Source: Parasutterella muris (lineage in GTDB: Bacteria; Pseudomonadota; Gammaproteobacteria; Burkholderiales; Burkholderiaceae_F). Taken from it: 64,000 nt of DNA. Both the position numbers and the translations under genes were made by a program. Shown here in pieces: positions 36,173 to 45,478 of this stretch. The stretch lies in assembly GCF_009767915.1 (NCBI RefSeq), contig NZ_WSRP01000002.1, forward strand, positions 53,071 through 117,070. Direction: 5' to 3'. Position 1 is the stretch's first letter. Every line of letters begins with the position of its first letter. The notes under the pieces are model-generated. The model had not been told where the DNA came from, did no database searches, and saw nothing but the letters and a program-made list of their open reading frames with translations.

Positions 36173-38401
36173 CTAAACGGTCCAAAGCCTTCTAAAAACA
36201 AAAAACAGAGCGGCTCCGCGAACCTCTCCCTTTTCATCCGTTAAATTCACCGCGGTAACCGACGCTCCGTGCTCATCAACGATCTTCTTGATCATGGCAA
36301 GGCCCAGACCTGTGCCGGAAGACTTTGTCGTCACATAGGGCTCAAACGCGTGTTCCAGAATCTGTTTGGTGAACCCCGGACCATTATCGCTTACTTCCAG
36401 GCTGACGCCCTCGGCCTCTCCGCTTGTCTCGTTCCTTATCACCGAGGTGCGGATCGAAACCACTAGCTGCTCCTTGGAAGGAAGCGCCTCCATCGCATTG
36501 GAGAACAAATTATGAAATACCTGACGAAGCTGATTTGCATCCCCCTCAATCGCGGGCATCGGCTCCTGTAGAGCCAGCTGAACGCGAATCCCGGCCGCCT
36601 GATAGAAATGAGCCACTTCCTCAATAAAAACAGTGAGGTCCAGACGGTCATAATGCGGCGCTCCGATCTTTGCATACAGGCGAAAATCATTAACCATCTG
36701 CTTCATTGCCGTGACCTGGCTGACAATGGTTTTGGTCGCCCTTTCCAAAATTTCCTGATCCCGTCCCTGAACCTTATCCTTAAGCTTCATCTCCAGTCGC
36801 TCGGCGGCAAGCTGGATCGGCGTCAGCGGATTCTTAATCTCGTGGGCAAGACGACGGGCCACCTCGCCCCATGCCTCCGTTCTCTGAGCGGCCGCAAGCG
36901 CGGTGACGTCGTCAAAAACCAGCAGATATCCTTTGTCTTCGCCAAGCGTCAGCCGAGTCGCTCTCGCAAAAATATTGAGCTTTTCCTGAAGTTTGTCCGG
37001 CCGCTGATATTCACACTGAATCGAAATGTCAGAGTTCTCTTCTGTGCAGAGCGCAAGCTTTTCACTCACCACCGACGCGAAGGCCGGCATGATGTCCTTC
37101 AGCAGAGCGCCTAAGCACTCGGTGAGATTGATGCCGAGAATTCTGGAAGCCGCTGAGTTGGCGGAAATCAGCTGGCTGTGGCTGCTGAGCACAATCACAC
37201 CGGAGGACATCTTTGCCAGAATTCGTTCCAGGTATTCTTTGGCCTGACCCAGTTCTTCACTGCGGCTTTCCAGATCTTCCCGCGCCTGTGCAAGCTGCCC
37301 GGTCATTGTGTTGAACGAACGGGCAAGCTCCCCGACTTCATCGTTTGTCCTCACCTCGGGAAGCTGCTCATACTGGCCGGCGCCGACTCGCCGAATACCT
37401 TCCAGAAGCAGCATCAGCGGTTTGCTGATGCGGTTGGCCATAATCACCGAAATCGCTATCGCGCCAAACATGGAAAGCAGAAGCACCAGCGTCAGTGAGA
37501 TGGAGTAAATGTTGCGAAGGCCGCTGCGGGCGAGAACCATTTCCTGATAATCCCGATAACCGTTCATCAGCGTCTCGGCATTGCTTGCAAGCGAGGGCGG
37601 GACATTGTCAATCAGTTCGAGAAAAACAGACTCTCTGCCGGAAGAAGGAGCATCCAGCATAAAAATATCCTTCTGCGAACGCAGCGCGAGCGAAATCGAA
37701 CCGTCAGCCGTCGGGATAGGAATCACGACCTGAGCTCTCTGAAGTCCCGGATTATTGTCATCAATCGTCTGCCAAAAACCATGCGTACGCGCCGCCTGCA
37801 GCACTCGATTCGAAGGAACGGTCGGAACCAGTTTGCCAAAGGAGCTGCCGGAAACGGCTAAGAGATTGCCGCTTGAGGTGATCAGCACTGCTTCCTGCAC
37901 CCCCTCGCGCTCCCGTGCGGCATCCAGCACGGCGAGCCAGCCGGAGGGCGGAGTTTCTGCGATTTCTGCTGAAATTTTACGAGCCTTCACCAGCACATTG
38001 GATTGGAAATTCTCAAGCACTTCGCGGCCGAGCGTAAGACCTGAATCCAGAGCGCGTTCCACTCTGACGTCGAACCAGGAATCCACGGAATGGTGAAGAA
38101 ACTGAACAGAAACAGCAAAAATCAAGATTCCGGGAAGCACACCGGTCAGCCCGAGCGCAAGCGCAAATTTCGAAAGAATTTTGACACCGTATTTTTTTCG
38201 CTTCGCATTGCGGTAAAGCTGGTAAAGAAGCGCGCCGACCATGCCCATGAACACGAGCATCACAAAGGTGTTGATATACAGGAGAACGGTATAGTACTTT
38301 TCAAAAAATACCGTGTTCTGGCTTGCACTCACCAGAAGAAATAAAAGCACACAGCTAAGCCCTATTAAAGCCAACAGAGCCAATCTGAGATACTTTGACA
38401 A
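36173..38401 (-). CDS. NtrY-like membrane sensor histidine kinase
   Basis: A 742-residue kinase. Three N-terminal hydrophobic segments lie in the first about 105 residues, then an extracytoplasmic region and a fourth membrane segment near 292-318. HAMP, PAS and HisKA domains follow; the HisKA domain has the phospho-accepting His near 520 in RRLAHEIKNPLTP. The HATPase domain has NLFSNAMEAL, DNGPGF and TGLGLAMIKKI. The architecture matches NtrY. The start is TTG, decided by GGAGG about seven bases upstream at the end of the DUF4390 gene. The signal sensed is unknown; the location next to trkAH suggests envelope or ion status (inference). Confidence 0.88.
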   Translation of the reverse strand: MSKYLRLALLALIGLSCVLLFLLVSASQNTVFFEKYYTVLLYINTFVMLVFMGMVGALLYQLYRNAKRKKYGVKILSKFALALGLTGVLPGILIFAVSVQFLHHSVDSWFDVRVERALDSGLTLGREVLENFQSNVLVKARKISAEIAETPPSGWLAVLDAAREREGVQEAVLITSSGNLLAVSGSSFGKLVPTVPSNRVLQAARTHGFWQTIDDNNPGLQRAQVVIPIPTADGSISLALRSQKDIFMLDAPSSGRESVFLELIDNVPPSLASNAETLMNGYRDYQEMVLARSGLRNIYSISLTLVLLLSMFGAIAISVIMANRISKPLMLLLEGIRRVGAGQYEQLPEVRTNDEVGELARSFNTMTGQLAQAREDLESRSEELGQAKEYLERILAKMSSGVIVLSSHSQLISANSAASRILGINLTECLGALLKDIMPAFASVVSEKLALCTEENSDISIQCEYQRPDKLQEKLNIFARATRLTLGEDKGYLLVFDDVTALAAAQRTEAWGEVARRLAHEIKNPLTPIQLAAERLEMKLKDKVQGRDQEILERATKTIVSQVTAMKQMVNDFRLYAKIGAPHYDRLDLTVFIEEVAHFYQAAGIRVQLALQEPMPAIEGDANQLRQVFHNLFSNAMEALPSKEQLVVSIRTSVIRNETSGEAEGVSLEVSDNGPGFTKQILEHAFEPYVTTKSSGTGLGLAMIKKIVDEHGASVTAVNLTDEKGEVRGAALFFVFRRLWTV

Positions 38402-38402
38402 C

Positions 38403-38966
38403 TCAGCCCTCCGAACGGGTTATTTTGACAGGGAACCAACCGCTGTCTACATTCCAGCCGTCTTCGCGGCGGAGCGTAACCTGGAAGGGCTTAGGCAGCT
38501 TGCTTGTGTCAAGGTAAAATCGTGCTTTTGCGCTGTAGCCCTCCGGATTTAATTCCCGATACGATCCTAAATAGAGGTTGGAGACATTTTTCATCATGGC
38601 GAGCGCGGCCGCGGGCGACTCAAAACTTTGCGTCATGCCGCCGATGCTGAGCTTGTATTTGCGTGTGAGCGGATTGAAGCTCAGGCGAATGTGCTCAGAT
38701 GCGCCGGCAATGTCACGATCAAACCAATACCAGCGCTTTTTTTCAACTTCAACTTCCAGAACAAAGCTGAGCGTAATCCCGCGCAGAAGAACATCCATAA
38801 GCTCGTCGGTCAGCTCAAAATTAAACTCGCCATTGAAGAACAGCCCGCTCGACGGAGTCCGCTGCGCAGAAATCTCCGCCGTCACCGGCTCAACCGACGC
38901 TGAATACGCCTGACCGACCGCGCTCAGCACAAGCGCGGCAGCCAGAACAACCTTCTTCAATAACAT
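38403..38966 (-). CDS. DUF4390 domain-containing exported protein
   Basis: A 187-residue protein with a cleavable-type signal peptide (positively charged MLLKK, hydrophobic core, SAS region near residue 23), so it is exported. The mature part is beta-rich (NGEFNFELTDELMDVLLRGITLSF) and fits DUF4390, a family commonly found between rsmB and the NtrY-like kinase in betaproteobacteria. Function unknown; conserved adjacency suggests it serves the kinase's periplasmic input (inference). Its ATG shares a base with the rsmB stop (TAATG). Confidence 0.82.
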   Translation of the reverse strand: MLLKKVVLAAALVLSAVGQAYSASVEPVTAEISAQRTPSSGLFFNGEFNFELTDELMDVLLRGITLSFVLEVEVEKKRWYWFDRDIAGASEHIRLSFNPLTRKYKLSIGGMTQSFESPAAALAMMKNVSNLYLGSYRELNPEGYSAKARFYLDTSKLPKPFQVTLRREDGWNVDSGWFPVKITRSEG

Positions 38967-40270
38967 TAAATCTTCTCTATAAGCGCGTAGAAAAATCCAT
39001 CATGCGTCTTCGGGAAGAATTCCGGCTTATCCTGAACGCCTTCAGCAGGCGGCAGACTCAGGAGAATCTCCTTGTCAGGACCGATAGGAATCAGTTTGGC
39101 GTCCGGATGCTTGGAACAAAACGACTCTATCTGTGCAGGACCTTCCTCAGAAAACACTGAACATACAGCATAAAGAATTCTTCCCCCTTTTACCAGAAGA
39201 GGCCATAAATTCTCCAAAAGCTTTGCCTGAGTACGAGCCAGCTGAGCAATATCTTCAGGCTTGCGGGACCACGGAATGTCCGGGTGTCTGCGAACAATTC
39301 CGGAAGCCGTGCACGGAGCATCCAAAAGAATTCTGTCAAACGGTTTGCCGTCCCACCAGGACTGAATATCCGACGCATCCGCAACTCGGACGTTCGCCTT
39401 CAAACCCAGCCGATCCAAATTTTCAGTAATGCGGACGGCCCGCAGAGGATCAATTTCCAATGCGGTTAAGTCCACATCGGCCAGCTCCAAAATATGCGCG
39501 GTTTTCCCGCCGGGCGCAGCACAGGCGTCCAGTACGCGCATCCCGTCTTTTGCGCCGAGAATCGGTGCGGCAAGCTGACTGCCCGCATCCTGGACCGACA
39601 CCAATCCGTCGGCAAAACCGGGAATATCCCGAACCGGACGCGGCTCCTCCAAGCGAAGTCCGTACATACCTTCAGGAACACACACGATTTCCTTAGCACG
39701 GTAGTCCGCGAGCACATCTTCAAGAACGGCTTTTCTCTTGTTGACGCGCAGCGTCAGGGGAGGATGCCTTCTTTGCAGCGAAAAAATCTCTCGCGAGGAT
39801 TTTCCGAAAACGGCCTCATAGCGGCGAATCCACCACATGGGCGCGTTGTAGCGGACCACCGGACTGCGCTCAAGCTCATCGGTCAGCCGGCGTTTTTCAC
39901 GAAGATAGCGCCGCAGAATCGCATTAACGAAGTTGGCCGCTCTCATGGTCTGCGGATCCGACTTCGCCGCGATAACCGCTTGGTTGCAGACGGTAAATTC
40001 CTGCTCCTTGCCTTCCTTTAGAAGACTAATCGAAAGCTCCAGCAGCGCCGCGGTCTTCGCATCGGGCGCCCTGCTGACCAATTTTGCGACAGCGGCTTCA
40101 GCAAAAGCCCTGCGCCGACTGACGCAGTAAAGCAGGTTTTGACAGGCGCCCCGATAAGCAGCGTCTCGGGGAATTTCACTAAGCGCCTTATCAAGAGAAA
40201 CTCCGCCTTTGATACTGATCCAGGGCGCCGCGGATCGAACCAGCGCCTCAGCCAAACTGCCGATTTTCAT
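38966..40270 (-). CDS. rsmB: 16S rRNA (cytosine(967)-C(5))-methyltransferase RsmB
   Basis: A 434-residue two-domain protein. The N-terminal third is a NusB-like RNA-binding domain. The C-terminal part is an RsmB-type SAM methyltransferase with DACAAPGGKTAHILEL (SAM motif), LDAPCTASGIVRRHPD (Cys in motif IV) and YAVCSVFSEEG (catalytic Cys in motif VI). It methylates C967 of 16S rRNA. The ATG overlaps the fmt stop (ATGA). Confidence 0.94.
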   Translation of the reverse strand: MKIGSLAEALVRSAAPWISIKGGVSLDKALSEIPRDAAYRGACQNLLYCVSRRRAFAEAAVAKLVSRAPDAKTAALLELSISLLKEGKEQEFTVCNQAVIAAKSDPQTMRAANFVNAILRRYLREKRRLTDELERSPVVRYNAPMWWIRRYEAVFGKSSREIFSLQRRHPPLTLRVNKRKAVLEDVLADYRAKEIVCVPEGMYGLRLEEPRPVRDIPGFADGLVSVQDAGSQLAAPILGAKDGMRVLDACAAPGGKTAHILELADVDLTALEIDPLRAVRITENLDRLGLKANVRVADASDIQSWWDGKPFDRILLDAPCTASGIVRRHPDIPWSRKPEDIAQLARTQAKLLENLWPLLVKGGRILYAVCSVFSEEGPAQIESFCSKHPDAKLIPIGPDKEILLSLPPAEGVQDKPEFFPKTHDGFFYALIEKI

Positions 40271-41235
40271 TTGAAAACCTCTCCCGCTTTAATCGAATGA
40301 CCGGAAAGAAAGTCCCGCACGTCCAGTTTCTTTCCGCCGGGCCTCTGCAGACGTGTCAGACGCAGCACCGTTCCGCCGCCGCAGGCCACACAGATTCCTT
40401 TTGCGTCGCTGCTAATAACAGTTCCCGGCGCCAAGCTCGTTTTACCCGAGTCGGCAGCAGCCATCCAGGCCTTCAATACTTCATCATTTAAACTAAAGAA
40501 ACAGCCGGGCGCCGGATTGAATGCCCGAATTCTGCATGCGATCTCCTGAGCCGACTGTCCCCAGTCAATCCGACCTTCTTCCTTAGACAATTTATTGGCA
40601 TATGTCGCGCCTTGCGGCTGCGCTCTCGGCGGATATGCGTTCGGATCATCTAAATACCGGAGCAGCATCTCGGCGCCAAGCTCAGAGAGCTCACGCGTCA
40701 GATTCTCAGCCGTATCTTTCTCAGTGATCGGAACCGACTCTTCCATCAGCATCGGCCCGGTATCCAGTCCCGCATCCATCTGCATGAGCGTAATGCCGGT
40801 CTCGGCGTCTCCCTTCTCGATCGCGCGTGCAATCGGAGCGGCGCCTCTCCATGCCGGCAGGAGACTGCCGTGAATGTTAACGGCCTTGATTTCCGGATGC
40901 TCCGGCGAAACGCCTCTCGGTATATCCAGCACTTCCTGAGGAATAATGAGTCCGTAAGCCGCAACCACAAGAACATCAGCGTCAGCAGCTTTCATTGCTT
41001 CAATCGCTTCAGCGGTTTCCTCCAGCCCCTTGGAGCGGCGAAGCGTCAGCGGCGTCAGCACCTTAATTCCGGCGCTCAGAGCGGTCTGCTTGACTTCGCT
41101 TGCCTTGAGCTTTCGGCCTCGCCCTGAGGGCCGATCCGGCTGACTCAGCACCAGCACGACCTCATGCTCGCTTTCGATCAGTTTTCTGAGAGCCTCGGCT
41201 GCAAAGTCCGGCGTTCCGGCAAAAACAATTCTCAT
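40267..41235 (-). CDS. fmt: Methionyl-tRNA formyltransferase
   Basis: A 322-residue formyltransferase: N-terminal hydrolase-like domain with FAGTPDFAAEALRKL, the catalytic NIHGSLLPAWRGAAPI and MQMDAGLDTGPML, plus the C-terminal OB-like Fmt domain from about residue 215. It formylates initiator Met-tRNA using 10-formyl-THF. It is the first gene of a seven-gene minus-strand run. The deformylase gene def lies about 1 kb away on the same strand, but an alpha/beta hydrolase gene on the opposite strand separates them. Confidence 0.95.
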   Translation of the reverse strand: MRIVFAGTPDFAAEALRKLIESEHEVVLVLSQPDRPSGRGRKLKASEVKQTALSAGIKVLTPLTLRRSKGLEETAEAIEAMKAADADVLVVAAYGLIIPQEVLDIPRGVSPEHPEIKAVNIHGSLLPAWRGAAPIARAIEKGDAETGITLMQMDAGLDTGPMLMEESVPITEKDTAENLTRELSELGAEMLLRYLDDPNAYPPRAQPQGATYANKLSKEEGRIDWGQSAQEIACRIRAFNPAPGCFFSLNDEVLKAWMAAADSGKTSLAPGTVISSDAKGICVACGGGTVLRLTRLQRPGGKKLDVRDFLSGHSIKAGEVFK

Positions 41236-41332
41236 CTTCTCTTTCTCCGGCTATATCCGAATATGACAAAGTCTGATTGTATGACACGTGCGGATGTTTC
41301 ATAATCCAATCAGTTACTTTCCGAGCATAGAT

Positions 41333-42229
41333 ATGCCAATCGTTGATCTGAAAACCGTCAAGCTGAACTACGAAATTCTCGGTGATCCTGCGCTTCCTAC
41401 CGTGCTGCTGATCATGGGACTGAGCATGCCGGCATCAGCATGGCCGGATAAATTCATTGAGCAGCTGCTTGTCAGAGGCCTGCGCGTCATTACCGTGGAT
41501 AACCGAGACGCGGGTCTGTCGGAGAAATTCAGCAACAGAAAAATTCAAACCTCGGTGCCGATCGCGATCGGCCGCGCTCTGCTGAGAATGCCTGTACCCG
41601 CGCCCTATCGTTTGGAAGATATGGCGCTTGACCTGGCAGCTCTTCTGGATTACTTAAATGTGCCGCGCGTTCACGCGGTGGGCGCCTCTATGGGCGGAAT
41701 GATCGCACAGATACTTGCAGGCATCCGTCCCTCCCGCGTCTGCTCTCTGACGTCAATCATGTCCGCTTCGGGGAATCCCCGTACGGGTTTTGGCAAACTC
41801 AAGGCGATCTACTCTATCCTGAGCCAAAGCTTGGGAGATGACTCCGAACAAGAGAGGAAAAAACGTTTGACTCAGGTCTTCATGACATTGAAAAGTCCGC
41901 ATTATCAGTATCAGGAAGAAGATCTGGAGCGACAGCTTGCAGACGTCGCAGCTCACCCGCTCGATCCTGCGGCCGGAGAAAGACAGCTGCTTGCAATTCT
42001 GGCGAGCGGCGACCGCTCGCAGCAGCTCTCGCGGATTACCGTACCGACTTTAGTCATCCATGGAGAGGACGACCCTCTGCTGCCGCTTTCCGCGGGCAAG
42101 GAAGTCGCAGAATTAATTAACGGCGCAAGATTTATGTCCCTTCCGAAAATGGGACACGATCTTACGCCGATACATTTGGAGACGATCGCTGACGCAATCG
42201 CCGACCTTGTCTGGTCTTCGGAGTGTTAG
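41333..42229 (+). CDS. Alpha/beta hydrolase
   Basis: An alpha/beta-hydrolase-fold protein of about 298 residues. The nucleophile Ser lies in [10 protein letters not shown], the Asp in [10 protein letters not shown] and the His in MGHDLTP, so the triad is complete. The oxyanion-hole segment is [14 protein letters not shown]. The ATG at 41333 gives an N-terminus that fits the family ([17 protein letters not shown]); in-frame starts at 41288 (GTG) and 41294 (ATG) are possible, and none has a clear ribosome-binding site. The substrate is unknown. Its TAG stop interlocks with the def stop (TTAG). Confidence 0.8.
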   Translation: MPIVDLKTVKLNYEILGDPALPTVLLIMGLSMPASAWPDKFIEQLLVRGLRVITVDNRDAGLSEKFSNRKIQTSVPIAIGRALLRMPVPAPYRLEDMALDLAALLDYLNVPRVHAVGASMGGMIAQILAGIRPSRVCSLTSIMSASGNPRTGFGKLKAIYSILSQSLGDDSEQERKKRLTQVFMTLKSPHYQYQEEDLERQLADVAAHPLDPAAGERQLLAILASGDRSQQLSRITVPTLVIHGEDDPLLPLSAGKEVAELINGARFMSLPKMGHDLTPIHLETIADAIADLVWSSEC

Positions 42230-42759
42230 GCGCGGGCGGCCTGCTTGGCCGCTTTCGCCTCTTCAAGACGCTGCTTTTGAATCTTGTGACGAATACGCTG
42301 CTTTTTCAGCATGCTCAGATGATCAACAAAAACAACTCCGTCAAGATGGTCCATTTCATGCTGAACACAAACCGCGAGCAAGCCGTCACAGTCCATTTCA
42401 TAACTGTTGCCTTTAAGATCCTGAGCGCGCACTCGGACATTGGCCGGACGCGTCACCTTATCGTAAATACCGGGTACGGAAAGACAGCCTTCTTCCCAAG
42501 GCTTGGTCTCTTCGCTTGAAGAAACAATCTCCGGATTAATGAGAATCTTTAAATCATTCTTTTCTTCCGTGACGTCAATCACAATTAGGCGGATGTGACG
42601 ATCAACCTGCGTCGCGGCAAGTCCCACGCCAGGCGCTTTATACATCGTCTCAGCCATATCGGAAGCCAGCTTTTCAAGCTCTTCGTTAAACTCTGTCACT
42701 TTTGCGGCTTTCGTCTTCAACCGCGGATCCGGATATTTCAAAATAGGAAGAATGGCCAA
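42226..42759 (-). CDS. def: Peptide deformylase
   Basis: A 177-residue metalloenzyme with all three family motifs: [17 protein letters not shown] (metal Cys) and QHEMDHLDG (two metal His, catalytic Glu). It removes the N-formyl group from nascent proteins. The start is TTG, decided by AGAGGA five bases upstream and by the standard N-terminus [14 protein letters not shown]; no in-frame ATG would preserve it. It is convergent with the alpha/beta hydrolase. Confidence 0.95.
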   Translation of the reverse strand: MAILPILKYPDPRLKTKAAKVTEFNEELEKLASDMAETMYKAPGVGLAATQVDRHIRLIVIDVTEEKNDLKILINPEIVSSSEETKPWEEGCLSVPGIYDKVTRPANVRVRAQDLKGNSYEMDCDGLLAVCVQHEMDHLDGVVFVDHLSMLKKQRIRHKIQKQRLEEAKAAKQAARA

Positions 42760-42874
42760 AGTAATCCTCTCAACTAAATCTGAATCATCAGCGCTCTCTC
42801 AGAGCCGCAGCATTTTAAACGAGCTGCGTCTCGAACGCTTACAGAAGATTGTAAATCTCCCAAAAGTCAATTGG

Positions 42875-42902
42875 TTGCAGTCATCCCAAAAAGTGCTAAT
42901 TT
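42875..42902 (+). promoter_or_regulatory. Candidate sigma-70 promoter for topB
   Basis: TTGCAG (-35) and TAATTT (-10, preceded by TG as an extended -10) are 16 bases apart in an AT-rich stretch 28 bases before the topB ATG. Read by eye; no start-site data. Confidence 0.4.
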
Positions 42903-42929
42903 AAAAAAAGAATGTTTTAAGTTTTCATC

Positions 42930-45443
42930 ATGGGTAAATCGTTAGTTATTGCTGAAAAACCTTCAGTCGCCGCAGACATTGCCAGAGCTATCGGCGGGCT
43001 TAAAAAAGAAGGCGATCATTATGTGGGCGAACACTATATCGTGGCGTCCGCCGTCGGCCACCTGCTCGAGCTGAAAGAGCCGCCGGAATATGAAGTCAAA
43101 AGAGGCAAATGGAGCTTTGCGCATCTGCCGGTCATTCCCTCGCACTTCGATCTCTCGCCGATTAAAAAATCCGAAGCAAAACTCAACTCACTTAAGAAAC
43201 TGATCAAGAGCCGGGAAGTAGACAAACTCATCAACGCATGCGATGCGGGACGAGAGGGCGAGCTAATTTTCCGCTATATCGTCGAAGCGGTTAAATCCAA
43301 AAAACCGATCGAACGGCTGTGGCTGCAGTCAATGACGAAACACGCCATTGTTGAAGCGTTCAAACACCTGAGAAGCGACGAAGAAATGCAGTCTCTTGCC
43401 GATGCGGCGCGAAGCAGATCGGAGGCGGACTGGCTTGTCGGAATTAACGGCACAAGAGCGCTTACAGCCTTCAACAGCAAGGATGGCGGCTTCTTTCTGA
43501 CGACCGTCGGCCGCGTGCAGACGCCTACACTTGCACTGGTCGTTAAGCGCGAAGAACAGATTCGCGCCTTTGTGCCGACCCCGTATTGGGAGGTACACGC
43601 CGAATTCAAGGTGGCCGAGGGAAACTACAGCGGAAAATTCTTCGACCCTAAATTCAAAAAGAGCAGCGATCCGGTCAAAAAGGCCGAACGATTATTCAGC
43701 GCCGAAGAGGCCGCTAAAATCGCAGACGCCTGCCGCGGAAAAACCGGCACCGCGGTCGATACCTCTAAACCGTCAACTTCTAACTGCCCCGCTCTGTACG
43801 ATTTGACAACACTGCAGAGGGATGCGAACTCCAGATTCGGATTCTCAGCGAAGACCACCTTGGCAATCGCTCAGGCACTCTACGAGAAACACAAACTGCT
43901 GACCTACCCGAGAACCGACGCGCGAGCGCTTCCGGAGGACTATCTTCCGACGGTGAAGAGTACGCTGCAGCTGCTCGCAGAACACAGTCCTCTGGGCAAA
44001 TACGCGGCTAAGGCGCTCAAAAATGACTATGTTGTGTTCAGCAAAAAAGTCTTTAACAACGCCAAAATCAGTGACCACTTCGCGATTATTCCGACCACTC
44101 AGGAGCCTAAGACCACCTTGTCCGAAGCTGAACAGAAGGTCTATGAACTGGTAGTCAAGCGTTTTATCGCAATCTTTTATCCGCCCGCCCAGTTCAATAA
44201 CACGACACGCGTCACCGAAGTCGAAAACTACAGCTTTATTACCGAAGGCAAAGTTCTTGTCAGCCCCGGCTGGCTTGAAGTTTACGGCCGCTCCGCCGGT
44301 GAAGACGGTGCTGAGCTGGTGCCGATTAAACCGAAAGAATCAGCCCTCACGCTGAAAGCTGAACCTACTGCTCTTGCAACCAAGCCGCCTGCTCGCTACA
44401 CAGAAGCCTCGCTGCTGAGCGCGATGGAAGGCGCGGGCAAAACACTCGAAGAAGCTGAACTGCGGGATGCGATGTCTGAAAAAGGCATCGGAACGCCGGC
44501 GACACGAGCCGCAATCATCGAAGGACTCATTCAGCAGAACTACATGATCCGGGAAAACCGAGAATTGGTCCCAACCGCAAAAGCGACTCAGCTCCTGACC
44601 CTGCTCAAGGGGCTGAAAATTCAAACACTCTCGGAGGCCGAACTGACCGGTGAGTGGGAATACAAGCTCTCGCAAATCGAAAAAGGCAAGCTCTCACGCA
44701 AGGACTTTATGACTGAAATCGGCGGCCTCACTAAGGAGATTGTCGACGCCGCAAAAAGCTACGGCGCTGACACGGTCCCCTTAGATAACCCCGCTATGCT
44801 TAAAACGCCCTGTCCGAAATGCGGCGGTCCTATCGTAGAAAACTACCGCAGATTCGCGTGCACAAAATGCGGCTACAGCATTCCGAAACATCCGGGAGGA
44901 CGCACCTTCGCTCCCGATGAAGTTGACGAGCTGCTGACTAAGGGCAAAATCGGACCGCTCGACGGATTTATCAGCAAACTCGGACGCCCCTTCTCCGCCG
45001 AACTGAAACTTGGTCCTGCGCCCGATTACAAGATTGATTTTGACTTCGGAGAAAACACTTCACAAGTCACCGTCAGCGTCGATGAACTGCGCAAGCAGGA
45101 ACCCGTCGGCGTCTGTCCGGTCTGCGGCGCAAACGTGTATGAAACGGAAAACGCTTACGCCTGCGAAAATCATGTCGACCCGAAGGCTAAGAAGAAATGC
45201 GCTTTCAGAAGTTCCAAGGTTATTCTGCAGCAGCCGATTGCGCGTGAACAAATGGAAAAACTTCTGAAAACCGGCTCCACAGATCTGCTGACCAACTTTG
45301 TCTCCAACCGAACCAAACGGAAATTCTCCGCTTTCCTGGTTCTGGAAAAGGGCGGAAAAATCGGCTTCAAATTTGAAGAAAAGCCCGCAGGAGAACAAAA
45401 GAAAATCGCCGGACGGCGCACCACGAAAAAAGCAGCCGAGTAA
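42930..45443 (+). CDS. topB: DNA topoisomerase III (type IA)
   Basis: An 837-residue topoisomerase. The N-terminal Toprim domain has VIAEKPSVAADIARA and NACDAGREGELIFRYI (metal-binding acidic residues). The central type IA domain has catalytic Tyr326 in LTYPRTDAR. Beyond the about 650-residue core are a zinc ribbon (CPKCGG ... CTKCGY) and a second Cys-containing unit (CPVCGA ... C), each followed by a Toprim-C-repeat-like segment (GFISKLGRPFSAELKLG and NFVSNRTKRKFSAFLVLE). It decatenates and relaxes DNA. E. coli TopB (653 residues) lacks this extension. It is a single-gene unit ending at a terminator. Confidence 0.92.
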   Translation: MGKSLVIAEKPSVAADIARAIGGLKKEGDHYVGEHYIVASAVGHLLELKEPPEYEVKRGKWSFAHLPVIPSHFDLSPIKKSEAKLNSLKKLIKSREVDKLINACDAGREGELIFRYIVEAVKSKKPIERLWLQSMTKHAIVEAFKHLRSDEEMQSLADAARSRSEADWLVGINGTRALTAFNSKDGGFFLTTVGRVQTPTLALVVKREEQIRAFVPTPYWEVHAEFKVAEGNYSGKFFDPKFKKSSDPVKKAERLFSAEEAAKIADACRGKTGTAVDTSKPSTSNCPALYDLTTLQRDANSRFGFSAKTTLAIAQALYEKHKLLTYPRTDARALPEDYLPTVKSTLQLLAEHSPLGKYAAKALKNDYVVFSKKVFNNAKISDHFAIIPTTQEPKTTLSEAEQKVYELVVKRFIAIFYPPAQFNNTTRVTEVENYSFITEGKVLVSPGWLEVYGRSAGEDGAELVPIKPKESALTLKAEPTALATKPPARYTEASLLSAMEGAGKTLEEAELRDAMSEKGIGTPATRAAIIEGLIQQNYMIRENRELVPTAKATQLLTLLKGLKIQTLSEAELTGEWEYKLSQIEKGKLSRKDFMTEIGGLTKEIVDAAKSYGADTVPLDNPAMLKTPCPKCGGPIVENYRRFACTKCGYSIPKHPGGRTFAPDEVDELLTKGKIGPLDGFISKLGRPFSAELKLGPAPDYKIDFDFGENTSQVTVSVDELRKQEPVGVCPVCGANVYETENAYACENHVDPKAKKKCAFRSSKVILQQPIAREQMEKLLKTGSTDLLTNFVSNRTKRKFSAFLVLEKGGKIGFKFEEKPAGEQKKIAGRRTTKKAAE

Positions 45444-45450
45444 TGCGTAA

Positions 45451-45477
45451 AAACGGCGGGCTTAAAGCCCGCCGTTT
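45451..45477. terminator. Bidirectional intrinsic terminator between topB and the CNNM gene
   Basis: A perfect ten-base-pair stem AAACGGCGGG / CCCGCCGTTT with a seven-base loop (CTTAAAG). A/T runs at both feet suit both converging transcripts. Confidence 0.9.
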
Positions 45478-45478
45478 A

